Shown here: piece after piece, positions 16,338 through 26,361 of the stretch
Position numbering within the stretch: the stretch's first letter is position 1
How the letters are laid out: each line of letters starts with the position of its first letter
Assembly (NCBI RefSeq): GCF_003024515.2
Contig: NZ_PYIX02000027.1
Span: 1-57,196 of the forward strand
Direction: 5' to 3'
Length of the DNA stretch: 57,196 nt
DNA from: Acinetobacter sichuanensis
GTDB taxonomy: Bacteria; Pseudomonadota; Gammaproteobacteria; Pseudomonadales; Moraxellaceae
Translations under genes and position numbers: made by a program
The notes under the pieces: generated by a model
What the model was told of the DNA's origin: nothing
What the model saw: the letters and a program-made list of their open reading frames with translations, nothing else
Databases searched by the model: none

Positions 16338-16904
16338 ATGTTGAAATCAAGAGCAAAGAAAATATTATTTATTAGTGGTCTGATTTTATTAGCAGCCGTG
16401 ACCTTAGCCAATATCGGTGCTGAAAAAATACCTACAGCACAACAAGTAGATTTAACAAAATATTTAGGAACATGGCATGAAATAGCCCGTAAGCCCTTAT
16501 TTTTTCAGAAAAAGTGTGATTATAATGTGACAGCCCATTATTCTTTAAATGAACAAGGCAATCTTAAAGTAGATAATCAATGCTGGGATCAAAATCATAA
16601 TTTACAGCAATCAATTGGTGAAGCTTTTGTAAAAAATGCCCCAGAAAACACGAAACTTACCGTAAGCTTTCTACCGAATGCGATTCGTTGGTTACCTGTA
16701 GCTCGTAGTGATTATTGGATTTTAAAAATTAATCAAAATTATCAAGTCGTTTTAGTCGGTAGTCCAAATAAAAAATACCTATGGATATTAAGTCGCTCAC
16801 CAAAGATTGAGCAGACCATACTGGATGAATATTTAAATTATGCTAAAAGTTTAGGTTTTGATTTGTCTGATCTGACTTATACAGTACATAAATCAAAAGA
16901 GTAA
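16338..16904 (+). CDS. lipocalin family protein (Blc-like, membrane-anchored)
   Basis: Bacterial lipocalins bind small hydrophobic molecules such as fatty acids or lysophospholipids in the periplasm. The GxW motif is at YLGTWHEIARKPLFFQ (about residues 42-57). The chain continues through VDNQCWD, and the second lipocalin motif area (YWILKIN..VVLVGSPNKKYLWILSRSP) is present. Unlike E. coli Blc there is no Cys lipobox. The N-terminus (about residues 10-28, LFISGLILLAAVTLANIG) looks like an uncleaved anchor or a signal peptide. Length 188 aa. It is monocistronic and followed by a strong terminator. Confidence 0.9.
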   Translation: MLKSRAKKILFISGLILLAAVTLANIGAEKIPTAQQVDLTKYLGTWHEIARKPLFFQKKCDYNVTAHYSLNEQGNLKVDNQCWDQNHNLQQSIGEAFVKNAPENTKLTVSFLPNAIRWLPVARSDYWILKINQNYQVVLVGSPNKKYLWILSRSPKIEQTILDEYLNYAKSLGFDLSDLTYTVHKSKE

Positions 16905-16917
16905 TTGTAATGTAATA

Positions 16918-16946
16918 AAAAATGCCAACTTTATATTGGCATTTTT
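16918..16946. terminator. terminator of the lipocalin gene, bidirectional
   Basis: AAAAATGCCAA (16918-16928) and TTGGCATTTTT (16936-16946) form an 11-bp perfect stem with a 7-nt loop. T and A runs on both sides allow it to serve the convergent gene at 16963-17454 too. Confidence 0.9.
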
Positions 16947-16962
16947 ATGATCTGTGAAGACA

Positions 16963-17454
16963 TCAAAACTTAGCATTTAATACTTGATTATTTACTTTAT
17001 TTTTCCAAAGATCACGTAAAATAGGTAAATAGAATTTCTCACCAAGCTCCACCAATTCAGCATCAATCAAAGCATGAATCTCATGCATAAAAAGATAATC
17101 CAAATCTACTGTTTTAAGTTGTTTTTGACTTTGCAAGAACGCTTTACGTTTTGCTTGAGCTGTTTTTACCAACTGATCCGCATAGTTTTTATCTTTAAAT
17201 TGACGAATCGCTTGTAAACGTAATTCAATCACCCCCCAACCGCTTAATAATAATTTAAATGTCTCAAAATCTTGTGTTGTTGATTCCCAAGTCATATTTT
17301 CTAAATTTTCATCTTGTGGAAGAACAGGCAGCAACAACTCCATAACACTCGGAAAAATCTTTTTAAAACCTAAAATAAATTTAACAGGATGTTCACCTGG
17401 ATAATCTTTAAATTGAACATTTTTTTGAACATCTGTTAAATAGATAGAGAGCAT
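16963..17454 (-). CDS. hypothetical protein (163 aa)
   Basis: This soluble protein is largely helical by composition. Features are a VMELLLPVLPQDE stretch near residue 37, a Lys/Gln/Ala-rich helix (VKTAQAKRKAFLQSQKQLK) and a His-containing C-terminal helix (DYLFMHEIHALIDAELVELG). It has no signal peptide and no catalytic motif I can name. It lies just outside the arsenic cassette and shares a terminator with the lipocalin gene. Confidence 0.6.
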   Translation of the reverse strand: MLSIYLTDVQKNVQFKDYPGEHPVKFILGFKKIFPSVMELLLPVLPQDENLENMTWESTTQDFETFKLLLSGWGVIELRLQAIRQFKDKNYADQLVKTAQAKRKAFLQSQKQLKTVDLDYLFMHEIHALIDAELVELGEKFYLPILRDLWKNKVNNQVLNAKF

Positions 17455-17675
17455 TAAGAAAATCCTTAAGTAAGATACTGTTTTTTATCATTTTGCACTT
17501 AATAAAAAAAATAAAGCAAAATGAAAACAGAAAAAGAAAGGCATTTTAACAATTTTGACAGTTTATTCAATGTTAATAGCCTTTCAAAAGTCATTTCAAA
17601 ACTCAACACAGCGCATCTGAAAACGCGCAGGAGATTCATCCTAGATACTTTTTTAGAGCAATTGAAATTGCTTTA

Positions 17676-18104
17676 TTATTTCACACGTTGTAAATGCTCA
17701 TCAATAACCACTTCACCATCTTCCTTACTAAATGGCTTTAATTGCGGTGCGGATAGAAGATCAAGAACAAGTTCTGAAGGTCGACACAATCGAGTACCAA
17801 GCGCTGTACGGACAAAAGGACGATTAATCAAAATTGGATATTTCAGCATAAAATCCAACAATTGCTCATCGCTCCAATCAGATTGCGCCAATTTTAATGT
17901 TTCAAAAGGCTCGACATTCTGACGTATGACTGCACGAACACTCAACCCTGATTGCTGAATTAAATCAATCAGCTCTGCTTTACTTGGCGGATTTTGCAGA
18001 TATTCAATAATTTCAGGTTCCTGTCCTGAATTTCGAATCAGTGCCAAAGTATTGCGTGATGTGCCACAGGCTGGGTTATGGTAAATCTTAATGTTTTGTG
18101 ACAT
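17676..18104 (-). CDS. arsC: arsenate reductase ArsC (glutaredoxin-dependent type)
   Basis: ArsC reduces arsenate to arsenite for export. The catalytic motif HNPACGTSRNT is at residues about 8-18, with the nucleophile Cys in ACGTS. The arginines expected in the oxyanion site appear in VRAVIR, LINRPFV and TRLCRPSE. Total 142 aa, the usual size for the E. coli plasmid R773 type. The ATG at 18102-18104 is chosen because the frame upstream would run through the ars operator. The gene is divergent from arsR, so one ArsR site between them can control both. Confidence 0.94.
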   Translation of the reverse strand: MSQNIKIYHNPACGTSRNTLALIRNSGQEPEIIEYLQNPPSKAELIDLIQQSGLSVRAVIRQNVEPFETLKLAQSDWSDEQLLDFMLKYPILINRPFVRTALGTRLCRPSELVLDLLSAPQLKPFSKEDGEVVIDEHLQRVK

Positions 18105-18136
18105 GAGATTGCTCAATCGAAATGGATATTGCATTT

Positions 18137-18156
18137 ATATATGGATATCCGTATAT
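18137..18156. promoter_or_regulatory. ArsR operator candidate between arsC and arsR
   Basis: ATATATGGATATCCGTATAT is a nearly perfect 20-bp palindrome (18 of 20 positions) centred on GGATATCC. It lies between the divergent arsC and arsR starts, 32 bp from arsC and 32 bp from arsR. Confidence 0.7.
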
Positions 18157-18188
18157 TCGCAATAGTAAATATATTGGAAAATACCGAC

Positions 18189-18509
18189 ATGAACCAAGTC
18201 GATTTTTTTAAATGTCTTTCAGACACAACGCGTTTAGATATTTTGAAACTGGTGATTGAAAAACAAAATGTCTGTGTCTGTGAGCTCACTGAACAACTCG
18301 AACTCAGCCAGCCGAAAATTTCCAGACATCTGGCACTGCTCAGAAATCTTGCCATTTTACAGGATGAGCGCCGTGGACAATGGGTGTATTACGCTTTGCA
18401 TCCTGATCTTCCCGAATGGGCACAGTCCGTTTTAAACATCATGGCACACGAGCATCCATCCAATATCCTGAAAAACAGTCAACATTCTGTATCCATCCAT
18501 TGCGAGTAG
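18189..18509 (+). CDS. arsR: arsenic-responsive repressor ArsR
   Basis: This is a metalloregulator of 106 aa with a winged helix-turn-helix (LSQPKISRHLALLR at about residues 45-58). The As(III)-binding cysteines are in NVCVCELTEQL, matching the Cys-x-Cys of the classical ArsR sensor helix. The ATG at 18189 is chosen since the frame upstream passes through the operator and promoter. The acr3 gene follows with a gap of 3 bp, so arsR-acr3-arsH form one operon, derepressed by arsenite. Confidence 0.93.
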   Translation: MNQVDFFKCLSDTTRLDILKLVIEKQNVCVCELTEQLELSQPKISRHLALLRNLAILQDERRGQWVYYALHPDLPEWAQSVLNIMAHEHPSNILKNSQHSVSIHCE

Positions 18510-18512
18510 TAC

Positions 18513-19541
18513 ATGGCTGCAAAACTTTCGTTTTTAGACCGTAACTTAACGCTATGGATTTTTATTGCCATGGCTTTCGGGGTTGCCATTGGAGTGTGGT
18601 TTCCACAGGCATCGGTTGCATTGAACCAGCTCAGCATTGGCTCAGTCAATATTCCCATTGCAATTGGCTTGATTTTGATGATGTATCCTCCGCTTGCCAA
18701 AGTTGACTATGCCACCCTGCCACAGGTCTTTAAAGACAAGCGAACCCTGACTTTATCCTTGTTGCAGAACTGGTTGATTGCACCATGTTTAATGTTTGGA
18801 TTGGCGATCATCTTTTTGCAAAGTTATCCTGAATACATGACAGGATTGATTTTGATCGGACTGGCACGGTGTATCGCCATGGTTTTGGTGTGGAATAATC
18901 TCGCCTGCGGTGATAATCAATACGTTGCTGCGCTGGTCGCATTTAACAGTATTTTTCAGATCCTGTTTTTCAGTACCTATGCATGGTTATTCCTGAGCTT
19001 TTTACCGCCATTTTTTGGGGTGGAAGCGCAAATCATTCAGGTCAGTTTCTGGACCATTACCCATGCAGTGCTGATTTATTTGGGCATTCCATTTTTATTG
19101 GGTTTTCTGACCCGATGGATCTTGGTCAAACAAAAGGGATTGGCATGGTATCAAAACAGCTTTATTCCTAAAATCAGCCCGATCAGCTTAATTGCCTTAC
19201 TGTTAACCATTGTGGCGATGTTCAGCCTGAAAGGTGCCGATGTGATTCGCCTGCCTCTGGATGTTCTGCGTATTGCCATTCCATTGACGCTTTATTTTGT
19301 GGTGATGTTTTTCATCAGCTTTTTTATGAGCAAATGGATGGGCAATGACTATGCCAAAACCACCGCCATTTCCTTTACCGCAGCAGGTAATAATTTTGAA
19401 TTGGCACTTGCCGTCGCCATTGCCACCTTTGGCTTGGCATCGCCTGTGGCATTTACCACTGTGATTGGTCCCTTGGTTGAAGTGCCCGTGCTCATCAGTC
19501 TAGTAGGTGTGTCACTGTGGTTGAAAAAGAAATATTTTTAA
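18513..19541 (+). CDS. acr3: arsenite efflux permease Acr3
   Basis: Acr3 exports arsenite across the inner membrane using the proton motive force. The 342-aa chain has about ten hydrophobic helices. The conserved cysteine of helix 4 is seen in [19 protein letters not shown], and the helix 9 region is [19 protein letters not shown]. This is the Acr3 (bile-acid/arsenite, BART) family and not the larger ArsB. It starts 3 bp after arsR, and arsH follows 15 bp later. Base composition is clearly richer in GC than the neighbouring core genes, suggesting acquisition by transfer. Confidence 0.95.
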   Translation: MAAKLSFLDRNLTLWIFIAMAFGVAIGVWFPQASVALNQLSIGSVNIPIAIGLILMMYPPLAKVDYATLPQVFKDKRTLTLSLLQNWLIAPCLMFGLAIIFLQSYPEYMTGLILIGLARCIAMVLVWNNLACGDNQYVAALVAFNSIFQILFFSTYAWLFLSFLPPFFGVEAQIIQVSFWTITHAVLIYLGIPFLLGFLTRWILVKQKGLAWYQNSFIPKISPISLIALLLTIVAMFSLKGADVIRLPLDVLRIAIPLTLYFVVMFFISFFMSKWMGNDYAKTTAISFTAAGNNFELALAVAIATFGLASPVAFTTVIGPLVEVPVLISLVGVSLWLKKKYF

Positions 19542-19556
19542 GAGCTTGCACAATAT

Positions 19557-20262
19557 ATGACACTCTCTCACCTGAATCTAAATCTACTCGAACAACCCAC
19601 TCTGACACATGTACAGGCTCAGGAACTGCCACATCCACCACGAATTTTATTGTTATATGGTTCCAATCGAGAGCGTTCATTCAGCCGCCTTGCTGCTCAG
19701 GAAGCAGGACGAATTCTTGAATATTTCGGTGCCGAAGTCAAAATATTTCATCCTAAAGGTTTGCCATTGCCTGAAGATGGCGATGCAAGCCATGCCAAAG
19801 TCAAAGAATTACATGAACTGTTGGCATGGTCTGAGGGAATGGTGTGGTGTTCACCATGAACGTCATGGTGCCATGAGCTCAACTTTCAAAGCGCAGATTG
19901 ACTGGATTCCACTTGCTGCAGGTGCAATTCGGGCAACGCAAGGTAAAACTTTAGCCCTCATGCAGGTCTGTGGTGGTTCACAGTCATTCAATACAGTCAA
20001 TCAACTGCGTATTTTAGGACGTTGGATGCGCATGATCACCATTCCCAATCAATCCTCTATTCCCAAGGCATTTCTGGAATTTGATGAAAATGATCGGATG
20101 AAACCTTCTGCTTATTATCATCGTATTGTGGATGTCATGGAGGAGTTGTTTAAATTTACCTTGCTCACGCGTGGGCAAACTGCCTATCTGACCGATCGTT
20201 ATTCGGAACGGGTGGAAAGTGCCGAGGCATTATCGAAACGAGTCAATCAAAAAGAAATATGA
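19557..20262 (+). pseudogene. arsH: arsH, interrupted by a 1-bp frameshift
   Basis: ArsH is an NADPH-dependent FMN reductase that oxidises organoarsenicals or handles quinones. The first part ([20 protein letters not shown], the flavodoxin-like FMN loop) reads in one frame up to TGA at 19857-19859. The second (ERHGAM, QIDWIPLAAGA, QVCGGSQSFN, LGRWMRM) continues in the +1 frame to TGA at 20260. Removing a single T at 19857 restores the family sequence CSPERHGAM and gives about 234 aa, normal length. The extra T completes a perfect 7-bp inverted repeat. Either the gene is inactive or there is a sequencing error. As it stands, neither half should be active alone. Confidence 0.9.
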
Positions 20263-20363
20263 ATTTAAATTTATCAGGTTAATTCCAATAAACTCATATC
20301 AAGCCGAAGGTGATGTGATGAGGTGATGTTTCTAACTTCTACCTAAATACAGAAGTTAAGCGA

Positions 20364-20939
20364 TTAAAAATTCAAAAGCTTTTTTTGTGAATCTGCATCA
20401 CCTTTTTCGGCTGCTTTTTGATACCACTTTTTTGCTAACTCTAAATCTTTATGAACACCTAAACCTGATTCATACATCTGACCAATATTTCTCATTGCTT
20501 TAGGCAATTCCTGATGAGCTGCTTTTAAAAACCAATCAAAAGCTTGGCTGTAATCTTGAGCAACACCTAAACCATTTACATAGATTAGACCTACATTAAA
20601 TTGTGATTCTGCATAACCTTGATTTGCAGCTTGCAGAAAATATTTGAGCGCTTGTTGATTATTTTGTTCGACACTATCGCCTTTAAAATACATAAATCCG
20701 AGTGAGTGCTGTGCAAGCATATTATCTTTCTCAGCAGATTTTTTAAATAATTCAAAAGCTTGTTTATAGTTTTTCTCCACACCCTCACCAAAATAATATT
20801 TTCTTCCCTGTTCAAATTGAGCTTGAGAGTTTGCAAGAGTTGGATGACTTAATGTGGGTAAATTTTGTTTATTCGCTAAAACCAATGATGGTAAAGATAT
20901 TAAAATAAATAAAGAAACTTGAATAAAACTAGCTTTCAT
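20364..20939 (-). CDS. Sel1-repeat (TPR-like) secreted protein
   Basis: A Sec signal peptide (MKASFIQVSLFILISLPSLVLA, about 22 residues) is followed by four Sel1-like repeats of about 36 residues. Each carries the A-x-x-x-L/F-G-x-M/I-Y pattern, for example AQHSLGFMYFKGDSVEQN, SQFNVGLIYVNGLGVAQD and AMRNIGQMYESGLGVHKD. Such proteins act as periplasmic scaffolds for protein-protein contacts. Length 191 aa. It lies just outside the ars cassette and has the AT-rich composition of the backbone. The partner is unknown. Confidence 0.88.
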   Translation of the reverse strand: MKASFIQVSLFILISLPSLVLANKQNLPTLSHPTLANSQAQFEQGRKYYFGEGVEKNYKQAFELFKKSAEKDNMLAQHSLGFMYFKGDSVEQNNQQALKYFLQAANQGYAESQFNVGLIYVNGLGVAQDYSQAFDWFLKAAHQELPKAMRNIGQMYESGLGVHKDLELAKKWYQKAAEKGDADSQKKLLNF

Positions 20940-21124
20940 TTTTTAAAATACTCATCGATAAACTTAAAATGTATCTATGTGATATTTAGTTTTTAGCAGA
21001 ATACATACCATAGAAAGCAATTAAATATTGTGAATTTATCAATCAAATCATATTTGCTATTTGCCCTATAAAAAACAAGGCAAATAGCTTGCTAAATTAT
21101 TATATATCAAATACTTAATTGAAA

Positions 21125-23734
21125 TTAAATACTTAACATACTATTTAGGGTTTCACTGACATTTTTCGATTTCACTTGAGATTTCAATGCTTCAAGCTCA
21201 GCTTTCACTTGACTGCGCTGTGGCTCTGCCAAAGTGTACCAACGTGACAAGACTTGCAATAAGCGAGAACCCACAATCGGATTTTTCTCATCCAGATATT
21301 TTGCCAGATCAATAAAATGCTGAACCCCAAAACTCCATGTATTGACAGGATTGGCATTTAGACCACCTGATACAGAACGGATTCGGTTCGGCACAGCCAA
21401 ATCATAATCGGCATGAGAGGTTAAATAAGCAATGCTTTCTGCGGTTGCTTTTGGATGTGCTGCCTGAATCATAAACCATTGATCCAATGACAAAGCTTCG
21501 TCTTTAAAGCGGGTATAGAAGTCTTGTAAAACTTCCTGTGCCTGAGGTGAATCATTCCAGACCAAGACTTTTAAAGCACCTAAACGCTCAGACATATTGC
21601 CTGTATTTTGGTACTGTTCGTATGCCAAATCAAAGACTTCGCTATCCCCCTGACGTGCAAGCAGACTCAGCATGATATTTTTCAGCGCACGCACACCCAT
21701 AGCCTGAGAAAACTCTTTTTGTGCAATTGGGTCAAGGCTTAAATAAGTTTCTTTAACAAAACCGCCCAATTCACGTGCCAAAGTATTCAGCAAAGCTTCA
21801 CGTGCTTCATTGAGCACTATAGGATTATAATCTTGATCAATACGGCTACCTAAATAGCCCTCAGTCGGTACATCAAATAAACGCGAAGCCAAGAGTGGAT
21901 CTTTGGCAATGACGAAAGGTAAGGTTTTCTGAATTGCATCCAGATAAGTTTGTGCATTATGACCATTCAACAAAATGCGTTCAAGCAAAGTCTGAGCCGC
22001 TTGCCATTGGTTAAAGCCGTTGGTTTCATACTGCAATAAGAATGCAAGTTGTTCATCTGAATAGTTAAATTCAAGATTTACAGGTGCAGAGAAACTACGC
22101 AATAACGACACCACAGGTGCAGCTTTTAAACCTGTAAATTCAATGCTTGCTTCATTTTGATCAAATAAATACACACCATCTTTCACGCCATTTTCAAACA
22201 AAGCTTCAGCATTCAATACCAGTTGCTCACCAGTTTCAGCGTCAAATAAAGCCAATGCTACAGGAATCGGAACAGCTTTCAGGTTTGGATATTTTGCATG
22301 TGCTTTTAAGCTTTGTTTTAGGCTTAAACGATAGCTCTGATTGGCAGCATCATATTCACCTTGCGCTTGCAGTTTTGGTGTACCCGGTTGGTTATACCAA
22401 ATGAGAAATGCTGATAAATCTACGCCTGAACCTGCGCTTAATGCCGCAACCCAATCTTCAACCGTCACCGCTTGACCATCATGACGTTTGAAATATTCAT
22501 CTGTTCCTTGGCGGAATTTTTCTTTACCGAGTAATGTTGCCATCATACGGTTAATTTCAGCACCTTTTTCATAAACAGTGGCAGTATAGAAATTATTAAT
22601 TTCCACAAAATGATCAGGACGTGGCGGATGTGAAAGTGGTCCTGAATCTTCAGGGAATTGATGGGATTTTAAAACAGCAACATCATCAATACGTTGTACC
22701 GCAGCCGATTGTAAATCTTCTGAGAATGATTGATCACGGAAAACTGTTAAGCCTTCTTTTAGACACAATTGGAACCAATCACGACAAGTAATGCGGTTAC
22801 CTGTCCAGTTATGGAAATATTCATGGGCAATGACGGATTGCACACGCATAATTGCTGCATCAGTGGTATATTCTTCATCTGCAAGTACACATGAAGTATT
22901 AAAGATATTTAAACCTTTATTTTCCATTGCACCCATATTAAATGCACTCGTTGCCACGATCATATAATTGTCTAAATCATATGGACGACCGTAGTGTTCT
23001 TCATCCCAACGCATCGAATGTTTTAAGGCTTCCATCGCAATATGACATTTTGGAATATCTTTGGCTTCAGCATAAATTTCCAAAGCGACATCACTACCTT
23101 CAGAAGTGGTATAGCGATCTTTCAGTACTGCCAAATCGCCAATCACACATGCAAATAAATAACTTGGCTTTTTGGTTGGATCTTGCCAAACGGTATAATG
23201 ACGACCTTCACCTGCTTCACCTGCCTCAATCAAATTACCATTGGCTAAGAGTACAGGAAATTTTTTGTCCGCTTCAACACGTGTGGTAAAGACTGAAAGT
23301 ACATCGGGGCGATCAGGATAGAAGGTAATTTTACGGAAACCTTCAGGTTCATTTTGCGTTACATACAGATTATCCGCAGCTTGATAAAGCCCTTCTAACT
23401 GAGTATTTGACTCAGGATGAATCAATACTTCGATATTCAGTTCGACTAAATCAGGCGTATTGGCAATGACCAATTGTTCAGCATCAAGTTGATATTGCTC
23501 ATTGGTCAGCGTTTTGCCATTCAGCGTAATGGATTGAAGCTCAAGATCACGACCCAATAACACCAAATCACCAGCAGCTTGACGCTGCATCACGAGTTTA
23601 CTTTTAACAAGGGAATGATCATCATAGACTTGAATATCTAGATGTATAGAATCAACAAGATAAGAAGGTTTTTGATAATCTTTTAAATAAACAGTTTGAT
23701 CTGCTTCAATCACGGGGTTTGCGGCGATATTCAT
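21125..23734 (-). CDS. pepN: aminopeptidase N
   Basis: PepN is a cytoplasmic M1-family zinc metallopeptidase that removes N-terminal residues from peptides. The substrate-anchoring motif GAMENKGLNIFN is followed by the zinc site HEYFHNW (HExxH) and the third ligand Glu in LKEGLTVFRDQSF. The 869-aa length and the C-terminal helical DUF3458 domain match the E. coli enzyme (870 aa). No signal peptide. It is transcribed alone. Confidence 0.97.
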   Translation of the reverse strand: MNIAANPVIEADQTVYLKDYQKPSYLVDSIHLDIQVYDDHSLVKSKLVMQRQAAGDLVLLGRDLELQSITLNGKTLTNEQYQLDAEQLVIANTPDLVELNIEVLIHPESNTQLEGLYQAADNLYVTQNEPEGFRKITFYPDRPDVLSVFTTRVEADKKFPVLLANGNLIEAGEAGEGRHYTVWQDPTKKPSYLFACVIGDLAVLKDRYTTSEGSDVALEIYAEAKDIPKCHIAMEALKHSMRWDEEHYGRPYDLDNYMIVATSAFNMGAMENKGLNIFNTSCVLADEEYTTDAAIMRVQSVIAHEYFHNWTGNRITCRDWFQLCLKEGLTVFRDQSFSEDLQSAAVQRIDDVAVLKSHQFPEDSGPLSHPPRPDHFVEINNFYTATVYEKGAEINRMMATLLGKEKFRQGTDEYFKRHDGQAVTVEDWVAALSAGSGVDLSAFLIWYNQPGTPKLQAQGEYDAANQSYRLSLKQSLKAHAKYPNLKAVPIPVALALFDAETGEQLVLNAEALFENGVKDGVYLFDQNEASIEFTGLKAAPVVSLLRSFSAPVNLEFNYSDEQLAFLLQYETNGFNQWQAAQTLLERILLNGHNAQTYLDAIQKTLPFVIAKDPLLASRLFDVPTEGYLGSRIDQDYNPIVLNEAREALLNTLARELGGFVKETYLSLDPIAQKEFSQAMGVRALKNIMLSLLARQGDSEVFDLAYEQYQNTGNMSERLGALKVLVWNDSPQAQEVLQDFYTRFKDEALSLDQWFMIQAAHPKATAESIAYLTSHADYDLAVPNRIRSVSGGLNANPVNTWSFGVQHFIDLAKYLDEKNPIVGSRLLQVLSRWYTLAEPQRSQVKAELEALKSQVKSKNVSETLNSMLSI

Positions 23735-24176
23735 ATGATGTCCTAATTCTGTTGTATTACTCAGATTTATATGTGTAAAGTCATTTGATCATAGGTCAAA
23801 TTGCACAATTTGTCTGTGTATTGCTTTGTCTTTTTATATGGGTCTTTGTGATCTTATTTTCAATCTATTCAATGTGAAATAAGATTGATATGACGTATAT
23901 TTAGTCAAAATAAATTGAGAAAAACAATTTGATGCGGCATGGGAATTTCAGGAAATTCTACATGATAATAACTATCTCTCTATAAGCTTTATACAAAATC
24001 AAAAAATCACCATAAAATGCAATACTTATGATAATACCTATTTTATAGGGGATGTTTATGAAATTATTTTTGTCCCTTAAAAAATACTTAGGCTATTTTT
24101 AGTTTTATAAGCAGCATATCAAATCTGAAATTATATTTTGATATCAATATCGTCACACATTTAAATTTTTATCAAT
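23735..24176. other. intergenic region upstream of pepN
   Basis: About 440 bp of A/T-rich sequence with the pepN promoter presumably at the left end. An ATG with a nearby AGGGG at 24065-24070 opens only 14 codons and is not called. No other structure is seen. Confidence 0.5.
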
Positions 24177-24211
24177 AAAAAACGCCCAATGTCATCACAT
24201 TCGGCGTTTTT
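24177..24211. terminator. terminator after the YebC gene, bidirectional
   Basis: AAAAACGCC and GGCGTTTTT arms enclose an inner AATGT/ACATT stem. T-runs on both strands. It lies about 50 bp after the yebC stop on the minus strand. Confidence 0.85.
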
Positions 24212-24260
24212 AAAATACGATTTTAAACTCAATCAAAACCCTATTTTTATCAATCCAACA

Positions 24261-25010
24261 TTAAGCATCTAATTCAGCTAAAACTGCATCAGAGAATTCA
24301 ACGTTGGTATACACGTTTTGAATATCGTCTAAATCTTCAAGCATATCAATCATTTTCATGATTTTTTTCGCTTGATCAATATCTGTGATTTCAGCTTTAG
24401 TTGATGGGCTCATCACTACTTCTGCATTGTCAGATTTTAAACCTGCCGCAGTTAAAGCATCTTGCACATCACCAAATGCTTCAGGTGTTGTGATGACTAA
24501 GATTTCATCTTCATCAATTTCAATATCTTCAGCACCAGCTTCAAGCGCAATTTCCATCACTTGATCTTCTAAAGAAACATCTTCAAAAGTAATTTCGCCA
24601 CGTTTTGTGAACAAGAATGCAACTGAACCATTTGTGCCCAAGTTACCATCTGTTTTAGAAAAACAGTGACGAACATCAGGAACAGTACGGTTTAGGTTAT
24701 CAGTCATTGTTTCAACAATAACAGCAACACCGCCTACACCATAACCTTCATAGGTAATTTCTTTTAAATCGTCGTTATCTTCACCACCCGCACCACGTTG
24801 GATTGCACGGTTAATGACATCACGTGTCATATTGACTGAAAGTGCTTTTTCTACGACTGCACGTAGACGTGGGTTACTTGCTGCATCTGCACCGCCAAGT
24901 TTAGCAGCCGTTACAATTTCACGAATATATTTGGTAAAAACTTTACCGCGACTCGCATCTTGTTTTGCTTTACGATGCTTAATATTGGCCCACTTGGAAT
25001 GACCCGCCAT
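24261..25010 (-). CDS. yebC: YebC/TACO1-family protein
   Basis: Members bind the ribosome or DNA; recent work on relatives links them to relief of stalling at proline stretches, and older work to transcription regulation. The start [23 protein letters not shown] is the family signature, so the ATG at 25008-25010 is preferred over the frame open to 25046. Other conserved stretches are [19 protein letters not shown] and [13 protein letters not shown]. The 249-aa length is standard. It is monocistronic here, not linked to ruvC as it is in many other bacteria. Confidence 0.95.
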   Translation of the reverse strand: MAGHSKWANIKHRKAKQDASRGKVFTKYIREIVTAAKLGGADAASNPRLRAVVEKALSVNMTRDVINRAIQRGAGGEDNDDLKEITYEGYGVGGVAVIVETMTDNLNRTVPDVRHCFSKTDGNLGTNGSVAFLFTKRGEITFEDVSLEDQVMEIALEAGAEDIEIDEDEILVITTPEAFGDVQDALTAAGLKSDNAEVVMSPSTKAEITDIDQAKKIMKMIDMLEDLDDIQNVYTNVEFSDAVLAELDA

Positions 25011-25241
25011 GCGAAATATGCTCCTTATAGATTGGCTTGATGCCAAATCAAATTGTTGGTAATTCTACCATAAGCGCTTTTTTATGAGAAAGCCTTTGAT
25101 TTTTGATTTTACATACAAAAGTATGAATGCCTAAATTTTGTTAAGTTTAACTTGTATATTGCATTACATTTAACACAATCTCATTGTCTTATAAAATTAA
25201 AACCAACGTTGAACTATAAAAATAAAAAATTATTCATGACC

Positions 25242-25799
25242 TTAAGATTTCGGCGTTGGAATTTCGATATCTAAATCAGCATGCTGTTTATACATTTCTT
25301 TCAGTAAAGCCAAATCATGATCTAAATCAGTTGGATAAATTTTTCCAAAAATGCCACCTTGTTTATTTTTATTATTGATATACATCAATACAATCGGAAC
25401 ATTGGCAGCTTTTGCAATATGCCAAAAACCTGTACGAATCGGTTTACGTGTTTCACCATCTTTTGCACGTGTTGCTTCAGGTGCAATGACCAAGTTAAAT
25501 TCTTCATTTTCTTGAAAATGTTTGACCATTTGTGCAACGATATCTTGGTTGGCTTTACGGTCAACAGCAATACCACCCAATGCTTCTAAGACAGGTTTAA
25601 ATGGACCTTTAAATAGCTCTTTTTTAATCAACGTATGAATTTTTATATGATAAATCTGAAAAAGTGCCAATGATAAAACAGCATCCATCATTGAAGTATG
25701 TTCAAAACCAATAATCACTTGTTTTTTTTCTAATACATTGGGTTCAACATGATACTTTACACCAGCAAGTTTGAAGGTGAGTTCACCTAATTTTTTCAT
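25242..25799 (-). CDS. PlsC-like acyltransferase (1-acylglycerol-3-phosphate type)
   Basis: The family transfers acyl chains to lysophospholipid or related acceptors at the inner membrane. The HX4D catalytic box is HTSMMD near residue 33. The GGIAVDRK motif is near residue 75, and the PEATRA stretch (near 107) corresponds to the EGTR phosphate-binding motif. At 185 aa it is short and lacks an N-terminal membrane helix. This fits the compact acyltransferase group found in many proteobacteria, and not the main PlsC. The acceptor is unknown. Confidence 0.82.
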   Translation of the reverse strand: MKKLGELTFKLAGVKYHVEPNVLEKKQVIIGFEHTSMMDAVLSLALFQIYHIKIHTLIKKELFKGPFKPVLEALGGIAVDRKANQDIVAQMVKHFQENEEFNLVIAPEATRAKDGETRKPIRTGFWHIAKAANVPIVLMYINNKNKQGGIFGKIYPTDLDHDLALLKEMYKQHADLDIEIPTPKS

Positions 25800-25973
25800 A
25801 TAAATCTAACCGATGACTAAAAAATAGAAGTCAAGATTTTGAAAGTATTTTTAAAAAATTACAATGATATATTGCATACGAATAAGATGATATTTGTAGT
25901 GATGTGCAAATTTAATACAACCATCAACAACATTAGACTAAAAATACCCTCTTATTTCTCTTTATACTCAAAT

Positions 25974-26327
25974 TTATCGGACTAAACCATTTGGCTGTAA
26001 AATAATTAATGCAGCGCCACATAAAACGACTGCTCCACCCATTAGATCCCAACGCGTTAAACTCATTTGGTCAACATATCTGAGCCAAATCAGTGCAGTA
26101 AAAACATAAATTCCGCCATAAGCTGCATAAATTCGACCCGATGCAGCAGGATGTAAAGTTAATAACCATACAAATACTGCTAAACTCAATGCCGTAGGAA
26201 TCCATAACCAATGGCTTTTATTTTGATTTAAAATCAGATATGGAAAATAACATCCCAAGATTTCAGCAATCGCAGTCACTACAAATAAAAAAAATGTCAT
26301 GATGACTTTAGAAAACTGCACATCCAT
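25974..26327 (-). CDS. YnfA (UPF0060) family membrane protein
   Basis: This is a small inner-membrane protein of 117 aa with four hydrophobic helices. Family signatures are [14 protein letters not shown] in helix 1, [20 protein letters not shown] in the middle and [18 protein letters not shown] at the end. YnfA proteins are structurally related to SMR pumps. AGGG 8 nt before the ATG at 26325-26327 supports this start, though a second Met at residue 10 is possible. It shares a bidirectional terminator region with clpA. Confidence 0.9.
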   Translation of the reverse strand: MDVQFSKVIMTFFLFVVTAIAEILGCYFPYLILNQNKSHWLWIPTALSLAVFVWLLTLHPAASGRIYAAYGGIYVFTALIWLRYVDQMSLTRWDLMGGAVVLCGAALIILQPNGLVR

Positions 26328-26361
26328 AAGTTCAACCCTAAAATAAAAAATGCTAAAAATA

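Noticed and set aside
17521..17922. Plus-strand frame of 133 codons
   Set aside because: It lies mostly antisense to arsC, which has clear catalytic motifs; the translated product has no recognisable pattern.
24064..24102. Short frame after AGGGG (about 14-16 codons)
   Set aside because: It is too short, with no terminator or conservation evidence; the region around it is simple A/T-rich sequence.
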